Counted from the first letter of the stretch, positions 23,778-31,657 are shown. The stretch: DNA of 38,093 nt from CALARM01 sp964431735 (GCA_964431735.1 CAYSLJ010000059.1:1-38093), one strand, 5' to 3'. The notes: generated by a model not told the origin, from the letters alone. Translations and numbers: made by a program.

Positions 23778-25337
23778 ATGGGCAATCCAGAACAATTTTT
23801 CGAAAGTGAAACACTCATAATTGAATTACTTGTCCTTGTAACAATTGTCGCTGTAGTGGCACAGAGGCTGAGGATGCCATACACGGTAGCTCTTGTAATC
23901 GCAGGGCTTTTTGTAACCAGCCAGTCTCCTGTAAATATTGAAATAACACCTGAACTCATACTGGGCATATTTATACCTCCCCTGGTGTTTGAGGCAGCTT
24001 TTCATGTGGAATTCAATGTATTAAGAGATAATTTTACCCCCATATTAATGCTTGCCGTACCTGGAGTCATTATAACTACATTGATTGTAGGAGCAATTAT
24101 AACCTTTGGAACAGGTGTATCAATGTCAGTAGCAATAGTATTCGGCGCCCTTATTTCTGCCACAGATCCTGTAGCAGTGGTGGCACTGTTCAGAACACTC
24201 GGTGTCTCGAAAAAACTTGCCGTAACGGTAGAAGGAGAAAGTTTATTCAATGACGGTACTGCTATAGTGCTGTTCAAACTGGCTCTGGCTGTGGCATTAA
24301 CCGCTTCATTTAACCTTCCCTTATCTGTACTGAGTTTTTTAAAGGTTTCCTTTATGGGACTGTTAATAGGAGGGGTTTTAGGATGGATAGCCTCACAGAT
24401 TATAGCCCGTATTGATGATTATCTTATAGAAATAACTATAACAACCGTTCTGGCCTATGGCAGTTATCTTATGGCAGAAAATTTTCATGTAAGCGGCGTA
24501 CTTGCAGTAGTGGCTGCAGGCATATCAAGCGGGAACCTTGGTCCCAGCGGAATGTCTCCCACAACTAAAATAGTTCTTTACAATTTCTGGGAATATCTGG
24601 CTTTCCTGGCAAATTCAATGGTTTTTCTTTTCATAGGACTTAAAATAAATATATCTACAATAGTAAAAGATATGGATGATATACTGGTAGCTGTTATTGC
24701 AGTATTAATCAGCCGCGCCATTGTTGTATACGGGCTTTCATGGCCTGTACACCACTATCTGGGAGGATATATGCCGAGAACGTGGAGACATATTCTATTC
24801 TGGGGAGGGCTCAGAGGGGCACTGAGTCTTGCTCTGGCTCTTACACTCCCTCTGAATTTACCTAACAGGGAACTGCTTCAAACAATGGCTTACGGAGTTG
24901 TACTGTTCACTCTCCTTGCACAGGGCACAACCATTCAATTTATATTAAAAAAACTCGGACTTACTGAAAAACCTGAAAGAAGGCTGACAAGGGAAAAGAA
25001 GTGGGGGAAACTCTATTCCACAAGAGCAGGTATTCAGAGTTTAATAAGATTAAAGGAAGAAGGTATTCTTTCCGGTGACATATGGATCGGTATGAGTGAA
25101 GAATATGATGAGATTGATGAAAAACTCACAAAAGATCTGACGGATCTGTTCGCAGAATATCCTGATATGGAAAAAGAAATACTTATTCAGGCAAGAAGAG
25201 ATGCTTTAACAGCAGAAAAAAGCGCCCTTGGCGATGCTCTTCACAGAGGCCTTCTTTCCGATGAAGTTTATACAGAGTTAAAAGAAGAAATAGATAGAAG
25301 ACTTGAAGCTCTGTCTGTTATAGAATCATGGGAGTAA
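23778..25337 (+). CDS. CPA1 Na+(K+)/H+ antiporter, NhaP type
   Basis: A 519-residue electroneutral monovalent cation/proton antiporter in the inner membrane. About 12 hydrophobic helices run through residue 400. Signature residues: FIPPLVFEAAF (helix with the family FE pair), ISATDPVAVVALFRTLG with Asp130, and EGESLFNDGTAIVLF with the Asn158-Asp159 pair typical of CPA1. The remaining 110 residues form a charged cytoplasmic tail (KWGKLYSTRAGIQSLIRLKEEG...). The ribosome site is weak. The universal-stress gene starts 5 bases after its stop, forming a two-gene operon. Confidence 0.95.
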   Translation: MGNPEQFFESETLIIELLVLVTIVAVVAQRLRMPYTVALVIAGLFVTSQSPVNIEITPELILGIFIPPLVFEAAFHVEFNVLRDNFTPILMLAVPGVIITTLIVGAIITFGTGVSMSVAIVFGALISATDPVAVVALFRTLGVSKKLAVTVEGESLFNDGTAIVLFKLALAVALTASFNLPLSVLSFLKVSFMGLLIGGVLGWIASQIIARIDDYLIEITITTVLAYGSYLMAENFHVSGVLAVVAAGISSGNLGPSGMSPTTKIVLYNFWEYLAFLANSMVFLFIGLKINISTIVKDMDDILVAVIAVLISRAIVVYGLSWPVHHYLGGYMPRTWRHILFWGGLRGALSLALALTLPLNLPNRELLQTMAYGVVLFTLLAQGTTIQFILKKLGLTEKPERRLTREKKWGKLYSTRAGIQSLIRLKEEGILSGDIWIGMSEEYDEIDEKLTKDLTDLFAEYPDMEKEILIQARRDALTAEKSALGDALHRGLLSDEVYTELKEEIDRRLEALSVIESWE

Positions 25338-25342
25338 TGTAA

Positions 25343-25771
25343 ATGAAAACACTCGTATGTGCCATAAGAGGCGGTCAGGCAAGTAAAAAAACCCAGGAGA
25401 AAGCAATCGATATTGCAAAAGAAAGAGGTTTTAATATAACATTTCTCTATGTTATAGACAACAATTTAATTGAAAAATCTGACCACACCATCAGGGTGGA
25501 ACTCAAAGATGAAGTAATAAAAATGGGAAGGCTTCTCTTACGTATAGCCAGAGCCAGGGCAAAGAAAAAAGAAGTGGAAGCGGATTTTATAATAGATGAC
25601 GGCACAATAAGAGAAGCCATAGAAAAATGTATCACTGAAAAAAAAGCTGAACTGCTCATTCTAGGCAGTCCAAGAGAAGAACATAATCAAAAATATTTTA
25701 AAAAAGAACAGATAGAGAAATTTGCCGAATTAATTACAGCATCTACGGGAGTTAAGGTAGAAATAGTTTAG
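25343..25771 (+). CDS. Universal stress protein (UspA-like)
   Basis: A 142-residue alpha/beta protein of the Usp fold: opening strand MKTLVCAIRGG, KTQEKAIDIAKERGFNITFLYVIDN, a central helix of basic residues, and AELLILGSPREE. The typical ATP-binding G-2x-G-9x-G(S/T) tail is not present, so it probably does not bind ATP in the MJ0577 manner. It starts 5 bases after the antiporter and its GGGAG ribosome site lies within that gene's end. Coupling with a Na+/H+ antiporter suggests a role in regulating it, as fused or adjacent Usp domains do in other transporters (inference). Confidence 0.88.
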   Translation: MKTLVCAIRGGQASKKTQEKAIDIAKERGFNITFLYVIDNNLIEKSDHTIRVELKDEVIKMGRLLLRIARARAKKKEVEADFIIDDGTIREAIEKCITEKKAELLILGSPREEHNQKYFKKEQIEKFAELITASTGVKVEIV

Positions 25772-25773
25772 AA

Positions 25774-25820
25774 ATGAGTAGTAAATGACGGGTATTTTCT
25801 ACTCACCACTCACTACTCAC
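25774..25820. terminator. Inverted heptamer hairpin after usp
   Basis: ATGAGTAGTAAATGA is followed by a short loop and TACTCAC, CACTCAC, TACTCAC. It is the same kind of structure, in the same position after a stop, as at 11516-11578, though the left arm is less complete. Confidence 0.4.
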
Positions 25821-25837
25821 TGTATCGTGACGCGTAA

Positions 25838-26055
25838 CGCGCAATGGCATTAAGTTAACGTTATAACCGTCTAAATTGGCTGCCTGGCGCTCCTCCGAAA
25901 AAATCTAAACTGTAACATTTATATCTGTTAGAGCTTACATCATGCTACTTTACACTGTATATCAATTAAATACACTTGTGCCGCCGTGATATTTTTTCTC
26001 CAGAGCACCAGGCAGCCAATTTGCTATATGTTTCTTAACTTAACGCCATTGCGCG
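25838..26055. repeat. Long inverted-repeat element (218 bp) bounded by heptamers
   Basis: Arms of about 65 bases: CGCGCAATGGCATTAAGTTA ... AAATTGGCTGCCTGG-CGCTCCTCCGAAAAAAT on the left pair with the right arm at roughly 80 percent. Heptamers CGTGACG, CGTAACG (25826-25839) and CGTAACG, CGTGACG (26054-26067) flank it. Inner arms share GCTCTGGAGAA / GCTC(T)TCCGAA with the elements at 9211 and 11592. Confidence 0.8.
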
Positions 26056-26121
26056 TAACGCGTGACGCGAGGATAATAATCGTTCTAATAATTTGCCAGA
26101 GTTATTTTTCTTACAGTCCTT
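26054..26121. repeat. Shared module overlapping the peroxiredoxin stop
   Basis: The reverse complement of this stretch matches 11918-11985 at most positions (AAGGACTGTAAGAAAAATAA, GGCAAATT, TAGAACG, then heptamers). Its first bases coincide with the TAA stop of the peroxiredoxin gene. Confidence 0.7.
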
Positions 26122-26704
26122 ATCCGTGTTTTGCCAGATAACCTGCCACTCCGTCGGAAGTAGGTTTCATGGCTTCTTCCCCTTCCTTCCAGTTGGCAGG
26201 ACATACTTCACCATGGGTATCTACAAACTGCAGTGCATCAAGTGTACGAAGTGCTTCGTCAACACTTCTGCCTAAAGGCAGATCGTTTACCAGGGCATGA
26301 CGTACCACACCTTTCGGATCTATAAGGAAAAGTCCTCTTAAAGCTATAGATTCATTGACCAGCACTCCATAGGCCTTTGAAATATTTTTATCCAGATCTG
26401 ACACAAGAGGATATTGAACATTTCCTATACCTCCCTGATCACGGGGAGTATTTTTCCATGCCAGATGGGTAAAGTGTGAATCTATGGAGACTCCGATGAC
26501 TTCACAGTTCTTCTTTTTAAATTCAGCCAGTTTTTTATCAAAAGCTATAATCTCGGTAGGACATACAAAGGTAAAATCCAGAGGATAAAAGAATAAAAGA
26601 ACATACTTGCCTCTGAATTTCGACAGACTCAATTCCTCAAAGGTATTATTCGGCATAACTGCCTGGGCTTTAAAATCAGGTCCTTCTTTTGTTACAAGAC
26701 ACAT
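26120..26704 (-). CDS. Typical 2-Cys peroxiredoxin (AhpC/Prx1 class)
   Basis: Reduces hydrogen and alkyl peroxides in the cytoplasm. The start ending at 26704 follows AAAGGAAG 6 bases upstream; the ATG two codons earlier abuts that site. The protein has 194 residues. Peroxidatic Cys48 lies in PLDFTFVCPTE and resolving Cys168 in GEVCPANW. GGIG after DQ and a C-terminal YLAKHG in place of the usual YF motif are the sensitivity features of typical Prx1 enzymes, the latter slightly altered. It has its own sigma70 promoter (26752-26780). No reductase is adjacent. Confidence 0.97.
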   Translation of the reverse strand: MCLVTKEGPDFKAQAVMPNNTFEELSLSKFRGKYVLLFFYPLDFTFVCPTEIIAFDKKLAEFKKKNCEVIGVSIDSHFTHLAWKNTPRDQGGIGNVQYPLVSDLDKNISKAYGVLVNESIALRGLFLIDPKGVVRHALVNDLPLGRSVDEALRTLDALQFVDTHGEVCPANWKEGEEAMKPTSDGVAGYLAKHG

Positions 26705-26751
26705 AGTCATCTTCCTTTCTCTATTTAAATAATCAAGAATTACATTTCATT

Positions 26752-26780
26752 ATTTTAACCGATTGTCTTTTATATGTCAA
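26752..26780 (-). promoter_or_regulatory. Sigma70 promoter of the peroxiredoxin gene
   Basis: The minus strand reads TTGACA (26775-26780), a 17-base spacer, then TAAAAT (26752-26757). The -10 lies 47 bases before the chosen ATG. This is the best consensus promoter in the window. Confidence 0.75.
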
Positions 26781-26786
26781 GACTTT

Positions 26787-28088
26787 TTAATAATTTTCAA
26801 TTCTATATTTCATCAAAACCTTCCTGTAATTCCATCTAAAATTATCAAGTTTTTCCAGAGTAATGACTCCCTGTATATAAAGTTCAAAGGCTGCAGAAAG
26901 ATTATTTCTTGCTTCCAGCACAGATTTATCATTCCCCGATTTCCCCCCTCCTGTTTTGATTTGAACAATATATTCAGGAGGAAATTTCAACGTCACATCT
27001 GACACTGAAGAGGGATGAAATTTTTCTTTTACAGGCTTAAAATCAGATTTTACTTTATTCATTTTTTCCTGAAGAGCTTTAAATGCAACTTTTACTTCAG
27101 AGGTGTATAAAAACTCCTCACTTTTTTTCTGCTTTTCCCGGGCAAGGGCAATATGTTTTTCCACAAGCCCTGCGATTGAAGACATTTTTTTTTGCCTGCT
27201 TCTAAAATTTTCAGCAAATATTTCTTTGAGGCTGCGTATATAATCGATTTCTTCTCTGTATTTTTTAGAGTCTTTCCCGATAAAAAACCTTTCCTCTTCT
27301 GAAAGACCTGCCATAGTAACACTGTAATACGATGACATAGTTTTTATATATTCCATATAGGCTTCTGCTATATTCAAATGAACGAGTGATTCTATAAGAA
27401 ATATATGGCAGGCAGCTATCTTTTTTTCTTTTTCATATGTTATGGGAGGCAGCTTTTTCGTAACACCTATAAATTTTGCAAAATCCACAAAATTTCCGGC
27501 ACTGTCTCTCATCTTCAAATCTACATGATCACTCCAGCAGAGTGCTATAATATCTCCCCTGGATACCTTCTGCCCCGATTCCACCAGGGGCCTTACGTGG
27601 CCATAGGTAAGGTACAAACCGCCCGAAGACATAACAGTTACTCCATATTCTTCACCGTACCAGTTAATTACATCTGTTACTATGCCATCCCATAGAACAG
27701 GTATTTTCGTACCCTTCTCAAGATATATGTCATAACCATAATGTAATCCTGCGCGGCGTCTGTATTTCGATGTTGTTCGCCAGTCCTGAAATCTCCCTGT
27801 TATCTCTGCAAGAGGAAAATATTTTCTGGTCAGGTTCAGATAATCGGTAAGAGGAGAAACGGAAGTAATAGTAACTTTCGTAACAGGTTCGGAACGGATA
27901 TGACTCAAATGTAATAATTTAAGCTTTGCCCCAGCAAGGCGGGCTTTCAATTTCGTATCTGTTTTTTTACAGACATGAAGTTTTTCGGAATAAAGGTCCT
28001 GCAGGTTTTCCGGGTCTGAAGATGCAGGAAATGAGATGGAGAGAATAAGACATGAAATAATGATAATATAAATATATTTGTTCCACAT
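26787..28088 (-). CDS. Secreted M23-like (LytM-fold) protein with variant metal site
   Basis: The start ending at 28088 (MWNKYIYIIIISCLILSISF) gives a signal peptide and 433 residues; a longer ORF to 28145 begins inside the upstream terminator and is rejected. No ribosome site precedes the ATG. Residues 110-200 match the peptidoglycan endopeptidase core: His116 and Asp120 in GLHYGYDI, a lipoyl-like GTKIPVLWDGIVTDV, His164 in TYGHV, and HVD (188-190) where active enzymes have HxH. One zinc ligand is thus Asp instead of His, so it may be inactive or altered. The C-terminal 230 residues are helical and charged. It lies in the minus-strand group after the lipoprotein gene. Confidence 0.75.
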   Translation of the reverse strand: MWNKYIYIIIISCLILSISFPASSDPENLQDLYSEKLHVCKKTDTKLKARLAGAKLKLLHLSHIRSEPVTKVTITSVSPLTDYLNLTRKYFPLAEITGRFQDWRTTSKYRRRAGLHYGYDIYLEKGTKIPVLWDGIVTDVINWYGEEYGVTVMSSGGLYLTYGHVRPLVESGQKVSRGDIIALCWSDHVDLKMRDSAGNFVDFAKFIGVTKKLPPITYEKEKKIAACHIFLIESLVHLNIAEAYMEYIKTMSSYYSVTMAGLSEEERFFIGKDSKKYREEIDYIRSLKEIFAENFRSRQKKMSSIAGLVEKHIALAREKQKKSEEFLYTSEVKVAFKALQEKMNKVKSDFKPVKEKFHPSSVSDVTLKFPPEYIVQIKTGGGKSGNDKSVLEARNNLSAAFELYIQGVITLEKLDNFRWNYRKVLMKYRIENY

Positions 28089-28124
28089 GAATAAAAATAT
28101 ACTGCAAAAATTCTGCCATAATTC

Positions 28125-28168
28125 CGTAAAAAAACAAACAGGCACAGTTTTCTGGAAACTGTGCCTGT
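28125..28168 (-). terminator. Rho-independent terminator after the lipoprotein gene
   Basis: On the minus strand a perfect 13-bp stem ACAGGCACAGTTT with a 5-base loop is followed by TTGTTTTTTT. It starts 12 bases after the lipoprotein stop and separates it from the M23-like gene. Confidence 0.9.
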
Positions 28169-28179
28169 CAGATAAAAAT

Positions 28180-29709
28180 TTATGGCTTTAAATCTGTAAT
28201 AGTATCTACATGTCTTGTGCCGGTATTAATTCTGAATACATTGTCGCCTTCACTGTTTGTAACATAAAGATAACCTTCATCTCTGACACTGCTGGTCAGA
28301 TCATAAGGATCATTCAGTGTGCCTCCTGTAATAGTAAAGTCTGATACTGTACCGGTCAGATCAGCCCGTGTTATCGTATTGGACAGCATATTTGCCACAA
28401 AAACTCCCGTCAAATCATAGAAAATATCTACACCATACGGTGCGTTACCGGTAGCAAAGGATGTAACTGCATTGGTGCCTGTAACCATTATTGAAGCATT
28501 ATTGGAACCAAAATTACCGGTAAGAGCGTATGTAGAACCAATGTCTATATCCATAGGAGAATTTCCTACAGCTACAGAATTTGGATCATTCAGAGGGTTT
28601 ACAGCATTTAAAATAACAATTTTATTATCTGCTGTAATATAAAGCCTGTTACTGTAGAATCCTATATATCTGGCATTTGTAGCATTCGGTATATTATATA
28701 TAGTAGTATAGTTATTTGGATCAACATTTAAAGGGGTTGTTAATTGTGAAATCGGAATAACAAGCAAATCGGTATTATTATTATCTACAATATAAAGGCT
28801 TGTATTATCCGTTGTTATACCCATAGGTTTTCTTGCTCTTGTGCCGGGAGGAAGAGGTATTATTCTTCCCGTAGAGGCTCCGTCAGTAATCTGAGAAATA
28901 TTGGCACTGTTAAAATTGGTGACAAATACCTGATTTGTATTTGTCGTTGTTATCCACTCAGGATTTGTTCCTATACCGGTGCTGATATGACTGGCAGTCG
29001 TAGCACCCGGAAGGAAATATGCTACAGTGTTACTTTTATATTCTGCCACATATACTCTACCACTTTCTGTTATTGCTATGCCGTGAGGCTGTCTTGTAGA
29101 AGCAACAGGAGTACGTGTATGCGTGGGTGTGGGACCTGTTGCTGTAGCCGTAGGAGTAGCTGTAGGAGGTGTTCCCGTAACAGTTGCCGTAGGTGTAGGA
29201 GTGGATGTTGCCCCCGGCGGAGGCGGAGGTGGTATATAAACTGTAGGTGTCCTGGGATCAGGTGTAGATGTGGGAGGAGAAGTAGGTGTAGGAGTGGGAA
29301 GGAATGTACCTTCCACAACCTGGGTGCTGGTTGTACTATTTGCATTTACACCTGTATTTGCACTTCCTATTACTGCACCGGCTGAATTAAGAGCCTCAAG
29401 AATATAATTGCCTACAGTAATATTTGAAAAAGAAAAATTTCCATTACTATCTGTAGTGGTTCTTGCAATTTCAGGGCTGCCCAGAGCTGCTCTCAAAATC
29501 ACTAACAAATTACCCATAGGACTTCCCTGGCCATTAAGCAGTGTTCCGAGAATATTCCCTTTCTGGGGAGGAACTGCAGTGGGTTGAGACGGATTTACCG
29601 GATTGCCTGTAACTGTTCCGGAATCACCACATCCGATTACATACAGACCTGACAGGGAAACAAGAATAAATAAAAGGCAGCACAGTTCTAAAATCCTGTT
29701 TTTTTTCAT
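28180..29709 (-). CDS. Lipoprotein with carboxypeptidase-regulatory-like domain and beta-propeller
   Basis: A 509-residue exported protein. The start follows TAAGGAGG 5 bases upstream. The signal segment ends in YVIGC, a plausible lipobox. Residues about 50-125 form a carboxypeptidase-regulatory-like Ig fold (GNILGTLLNGQGSPMGNLLV, TTTDSNGNFSFSNITVGNY). Residues about 135-205 are a Pro/Thr linker with TPTPT and PPPPPPG runs. The rest has repeated blades (HGIAITESGRVYVAEYKSN, GITTDNTSLYIVDNNNTD, VDIFYDLTGVFVANMLSN), like an NHL/YncE propeller. It probably sits at the outer surface as a binding or scaffold protein. It has a promoter at 29757-29785 and a terminator at 28125-28168, so it is transcribed alone. 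Confidence 0.85.
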   Translation of the reverse strand: MKKNRILELCCLLFILVSLSGLYVIGCGDSGTVTGNPVNPSQPTAVPPQKGNILGTLLNGQGSPMGNLLVILRAALGSPEIARTTTDSNGNFSFSNITVGNYILEALNSAGAVIGSANTGVNANSTTSTQVVEGTFLPTPTPTSPPTSTPDPRTPTVYIPPPPPPGATSTPTPTATVTGTPPTATPTATATGPTPTHTRTPVASTRQPHGIAITESGRVYVAEYKSNTVAYFLPGATTASHISTGIGTNPEWITTTNTNQVFVTNFNSANISQITDGASTGRIIPLPPGTRARKPMGITTDNTSLYIVDNNNTDLLVIPISQLTTPLNVDPNNYTTIYNIPNATNARYIGFYSNRLYITADNKIVILNAVNPLNDPNSVAVGNSPMDIDIGSTYALTGNFGSNNASIMVTGTNAVTSFATGNAPYGVDIFYDLTGVFVANMLSNTITRADLTGTVSDFTITGGTLNDPYDLTSSVRDEGYLYVTNSEGDNVFRINTGTRHVDTITDLKP

Positions 29710-29756
29710 ATTTTCCTCCTTAAAAAATAAATAATTATAATAATATCTATTTTAAT

Positions 29757-29785
29757 ATTATACTTATTTAACTATATAATTACAA
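29757..29785 (-). promoter_or_regulatory. Sigma70 promoter of the lipoprotein gene
   Basis: The minus strand reads TTGTAA (29780-29785), a 17-base spacer, then TATAAT (29757-29762), about 48 bases before the ATG. Confidence 0.6.
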
Positions 29786-29834
29786 GTGAATTTTCAGAAT
29801 TACTTTACAGTGTTTTTTATGACAGACAGGTTTA

Positions 29835-29920
29835 TTAATGAGGTGAACATAAATAATACATATATGCTCTCGTGACGCGTAACGCGTAACGCGTGACGGG
29901 AGGAAAACGTTTATTAAATG
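29835..29920 (-). repeat. Composite palindromic repeat, partial (copy G)
   Basis: ATTAATGAGGTGAACATAAA, TAATACATATATGCTC, then CGTGACG, CGTAACG, CGTAACG, CGTGACG (29871-29898) and GGAGGAAAACGTTTATTA. The second outer arm is lost after about 29920. Confidence 0.75.
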
Positions 29921-30052
29921 TGACATTGTCACGTTACTTTTCACTTTAAATTTTTATGACAGATTCTTTCTTCCATAATATATAATCACCTGTCATTTTT
30001 TAACACAATCATAATTTGATTTATTCCAGTCGAAATGATATAATTTTTTAAG

Positions 30053-30201
30053 TTATAGTCAGTTTCATAACTATTCATAAATAATGACCTCGTAATGCGT
30101 AAAGCGTCATGCGTGATGCGCAGGGATTAAACCCGTCACGCGTTACGCGTTACGCGTCACGATAGCTTAAATTCTAATAAGTTATGAAATACACTATAAT
30201 A
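30053..30201. repeat. TIR element with TTTCATAACT ends (copy 2)
   Basis: Ends read TTATAGTCAGTTTCATAACT and AGTTATGAAATACACTATAA. Inside: CGTAATG, CGTAAAG, CGTCATG, CGTGATG (30091-30118) and CGTCACG, CGTTACG, CGTTACG, CGTCACG (30134-30161). It is homologous to 23330-23497 read on the other strand. The right end supplies a TATAAT (30195-30200) just before the downstream ribosome site. Confidence 0.8.
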
Positions 30202-30227
30202 AAGAAAAACAGGAGTATTACATAAAA

Positions 30228-31613
30228 GTGTTCTTTAAAAGAAAAAAATCAAAAGCTCTTATGGAAGATTTTTCCTATATAGATGACCTGCTTATTGATA
30301 AAGATCTTACAGATAATTTTTCTTCAAAGATTAAAAAATATGAAAAATTACCGGAAAATCTTATTAGCTATATAAAAAAAAAAGAAAAACCTGTCAGATG
30401 CAACATATGGTCAAATCTTTTTATAGAAATCACAAAAGCCTTCAGAGAAGAGCACAGAGAACAGGAAGGTAAATTTTTAAATAAAATTTATTATACCCTC
30501 ATAGAATTACTGACTGAATTATTTGACAACCCCGAAGACGAAAACAGTTTTTTCCAGTCTCTCTCTGTCTCTCTCGGAGATTCTGAAGAATACGGAAGAG
30601 AACTCATTGTTTACAGAGCTTTAAGATATTGCATTCATTATAATGATGAAGAGGGATGCAAAAAAATCCTTGACAGCAGATTTCTTAAAAAAAATGAGAT
30701 ATATTTCTGCTCCCTTGATTTCTCTGATGACACAGACCCTGTAGACCAGTCAAAAATCATAAAATGGTTCCTTTACCGGTATGACATGGCCAATGCAATC
30801 AGATATCTGTCCCTTGTTTCCTGGAAATGGTCTTTCCTGATAAAATTAATCCACATATTGATAAATAAAAAAGGGGCTACAGTGCTTATATTGCTATTTA
30901 TGATATACTGTAACCTGCCATGCCTCTGGAATGTTAAAATAGAGGAAAGATATTTCTATTATCTTGAATTTACAGTGATTGCCATCTTTCTAACTGTATA
31001 TCTCATAAATAAAGCTACTGCAAAAAACATAGATGATACAAAGGCAATGCTCCTTTTGTTTCAGGTAAGTCTCCCCAGGCTATGGGGAGCGATTCTTATG
31101 GGTTTAATCAACATAGCCCTTTCCGACAGAAGCTGGACCTTCCCATTGAGAATTAAAGAAAGGCATTTTTTTATTATCTGTATCCTGACGTTTATTTCAG
31201 CTTATTTATATCTATATCTGGAAGTAAGCAGCCAGGTATCGGATTCAAAACAGGCAACTGCAAGAACATCCAAAATAGTTACACTCGGACTTATAGAAGC
31301 TTTCTTTTTTTCTTATCTTATCTGCCAGATCTTTTCGGAATCTGTCATTCCAGATCTTGTACCAAAAGAAGAACTCCTTGTTTTCCAGGGACAACATATG
31401 TATAATATTTCAAATATTCTGGTAATGCCAAAATTCATACCGACTATAAAATGTTATCCCACCCTTATAATACTCTGGTCTTTCCTGTCACTCCTTATAG
31501 GTATGTTTATACAGAATTTCTGGGACAGGGAAAATTTAATAAGCTCTCCCTTTGCCGATGATATGAAGCTGGAAGTGGCACCAAAGCCGGGAGTGGAGGA
31601 ACGTAATGCGTGA
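30228..31613 (+). CDS. Polytopic membrane protein of unknown function
   Basis: Not recognised. GTG start; AGGAG lies 12 bases upstream, a long but acceptable spacing. Of the 461 residues, the first 210 or so are soluble and rich in Lys, Glu and aromatic residues. Five or six hydrophobic helices follow (near 216, 246, 280, 308, 350 and 405), with charged loops such as LRIKERHFF and DRENLISSPFADD. The last residues (RNA) and the stop are encoded by a heptamer repeat array (31602-31657), so the original C-terminus may have been altered. It opens a plus-strand group with the secreted phosphatase and the tubulin-like gene. Its promoter may come from the adjoining TIR element. Confidence 0.7.
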   Translation: MFFKRKKSKALMEDFSYIDDLLIDKDLTDNFSSKIKKYEKLPENLISYIKKKEKPVRCNIWSNLFIEITKAFREEHREQEGKFLNKIYYTLIELLTELFDNPEDENSFFQSLSVSLGDSEEYGRELIVYRALRYCIHYNDEEGCKKILDSRFLKKNEIYFCSLDFSDDTDPVDQSKIIKWFLYRYDMANAIRYLSLVSWKWSFLIKLIHILINKKGATVLILLFMIYCNLPCLWNVKIEERYFYYLEFTVIAIFLTVYLINKATAKNIDDTKAMLLLFQVSLPRLWGAILMGLINIALSDRSWTFPLRIKERHFFIICILTFISAYLYLYLEVSSQVSDSKQATARTSKIVTLGLIEAFFFSYLICQIFSESVIPDLVPKEELLVFQGQHMYNISNILVMPKFIPTIKCYPTLIILWSFLSLLIGMFIQNFWDRENLISSPFADDMKLEVAPKPGVEERNA

Positions 31614-31657
31614 GGCGTAATGCGTGAGGCGTAATGCGTGAGGCGTAATGCGTGAGG
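31602..31657. repeat. Heptamer array of 8 units overlapping a stop codon
   Basis: CGTAATG and CGTGAGG alternate four times (31602-31657), then CGTGAAA. The stop of the preceding gene (31611-31613) lies inside the second unit. Confidence 0.9.

Larger units (their letters stand above)
25772..26119. other. Gene-free convergent spacer with inverted repeats
   Basis: 348 bases between the convergent usp and peroxiredoxin genes. It holds an inverted heptamer hairpin (25774-25820), a 218-bp inverted-repeat element (25838-26055) and a shared module (26054-26121). Nothing coding seen. Confidence 0.8.
29710..30227. other. Gene-free divergent spacer with repeats
   Basis: 518 bases. It holds the lipoprotein promoter (29757-29785), a partial composite repeat (29835-29920), an AT-rich stretch with no recognisable feature (29930-30050), and the TIR element 30053-30201 directly before the next gene's ribosome site. 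Confidence 0.8.

Noticed and set aside
25838..26055. Integron attC sites
   Set aside because: The hairpins lack the GTTRRRY / RYYYAAC ends and there is no integrase gene in the window.
28089..28145. Extended N-terminus of the M23-like protein
   Set aside because: It overlaps the strong rho-independent terminator and places the signal peptide internally.
28987..29385. Cys/Arg-rich plus-strand ORF
   Set aside because: Shadow of the Pro/Thr codon repeats of the lipoprotein on the other strand.
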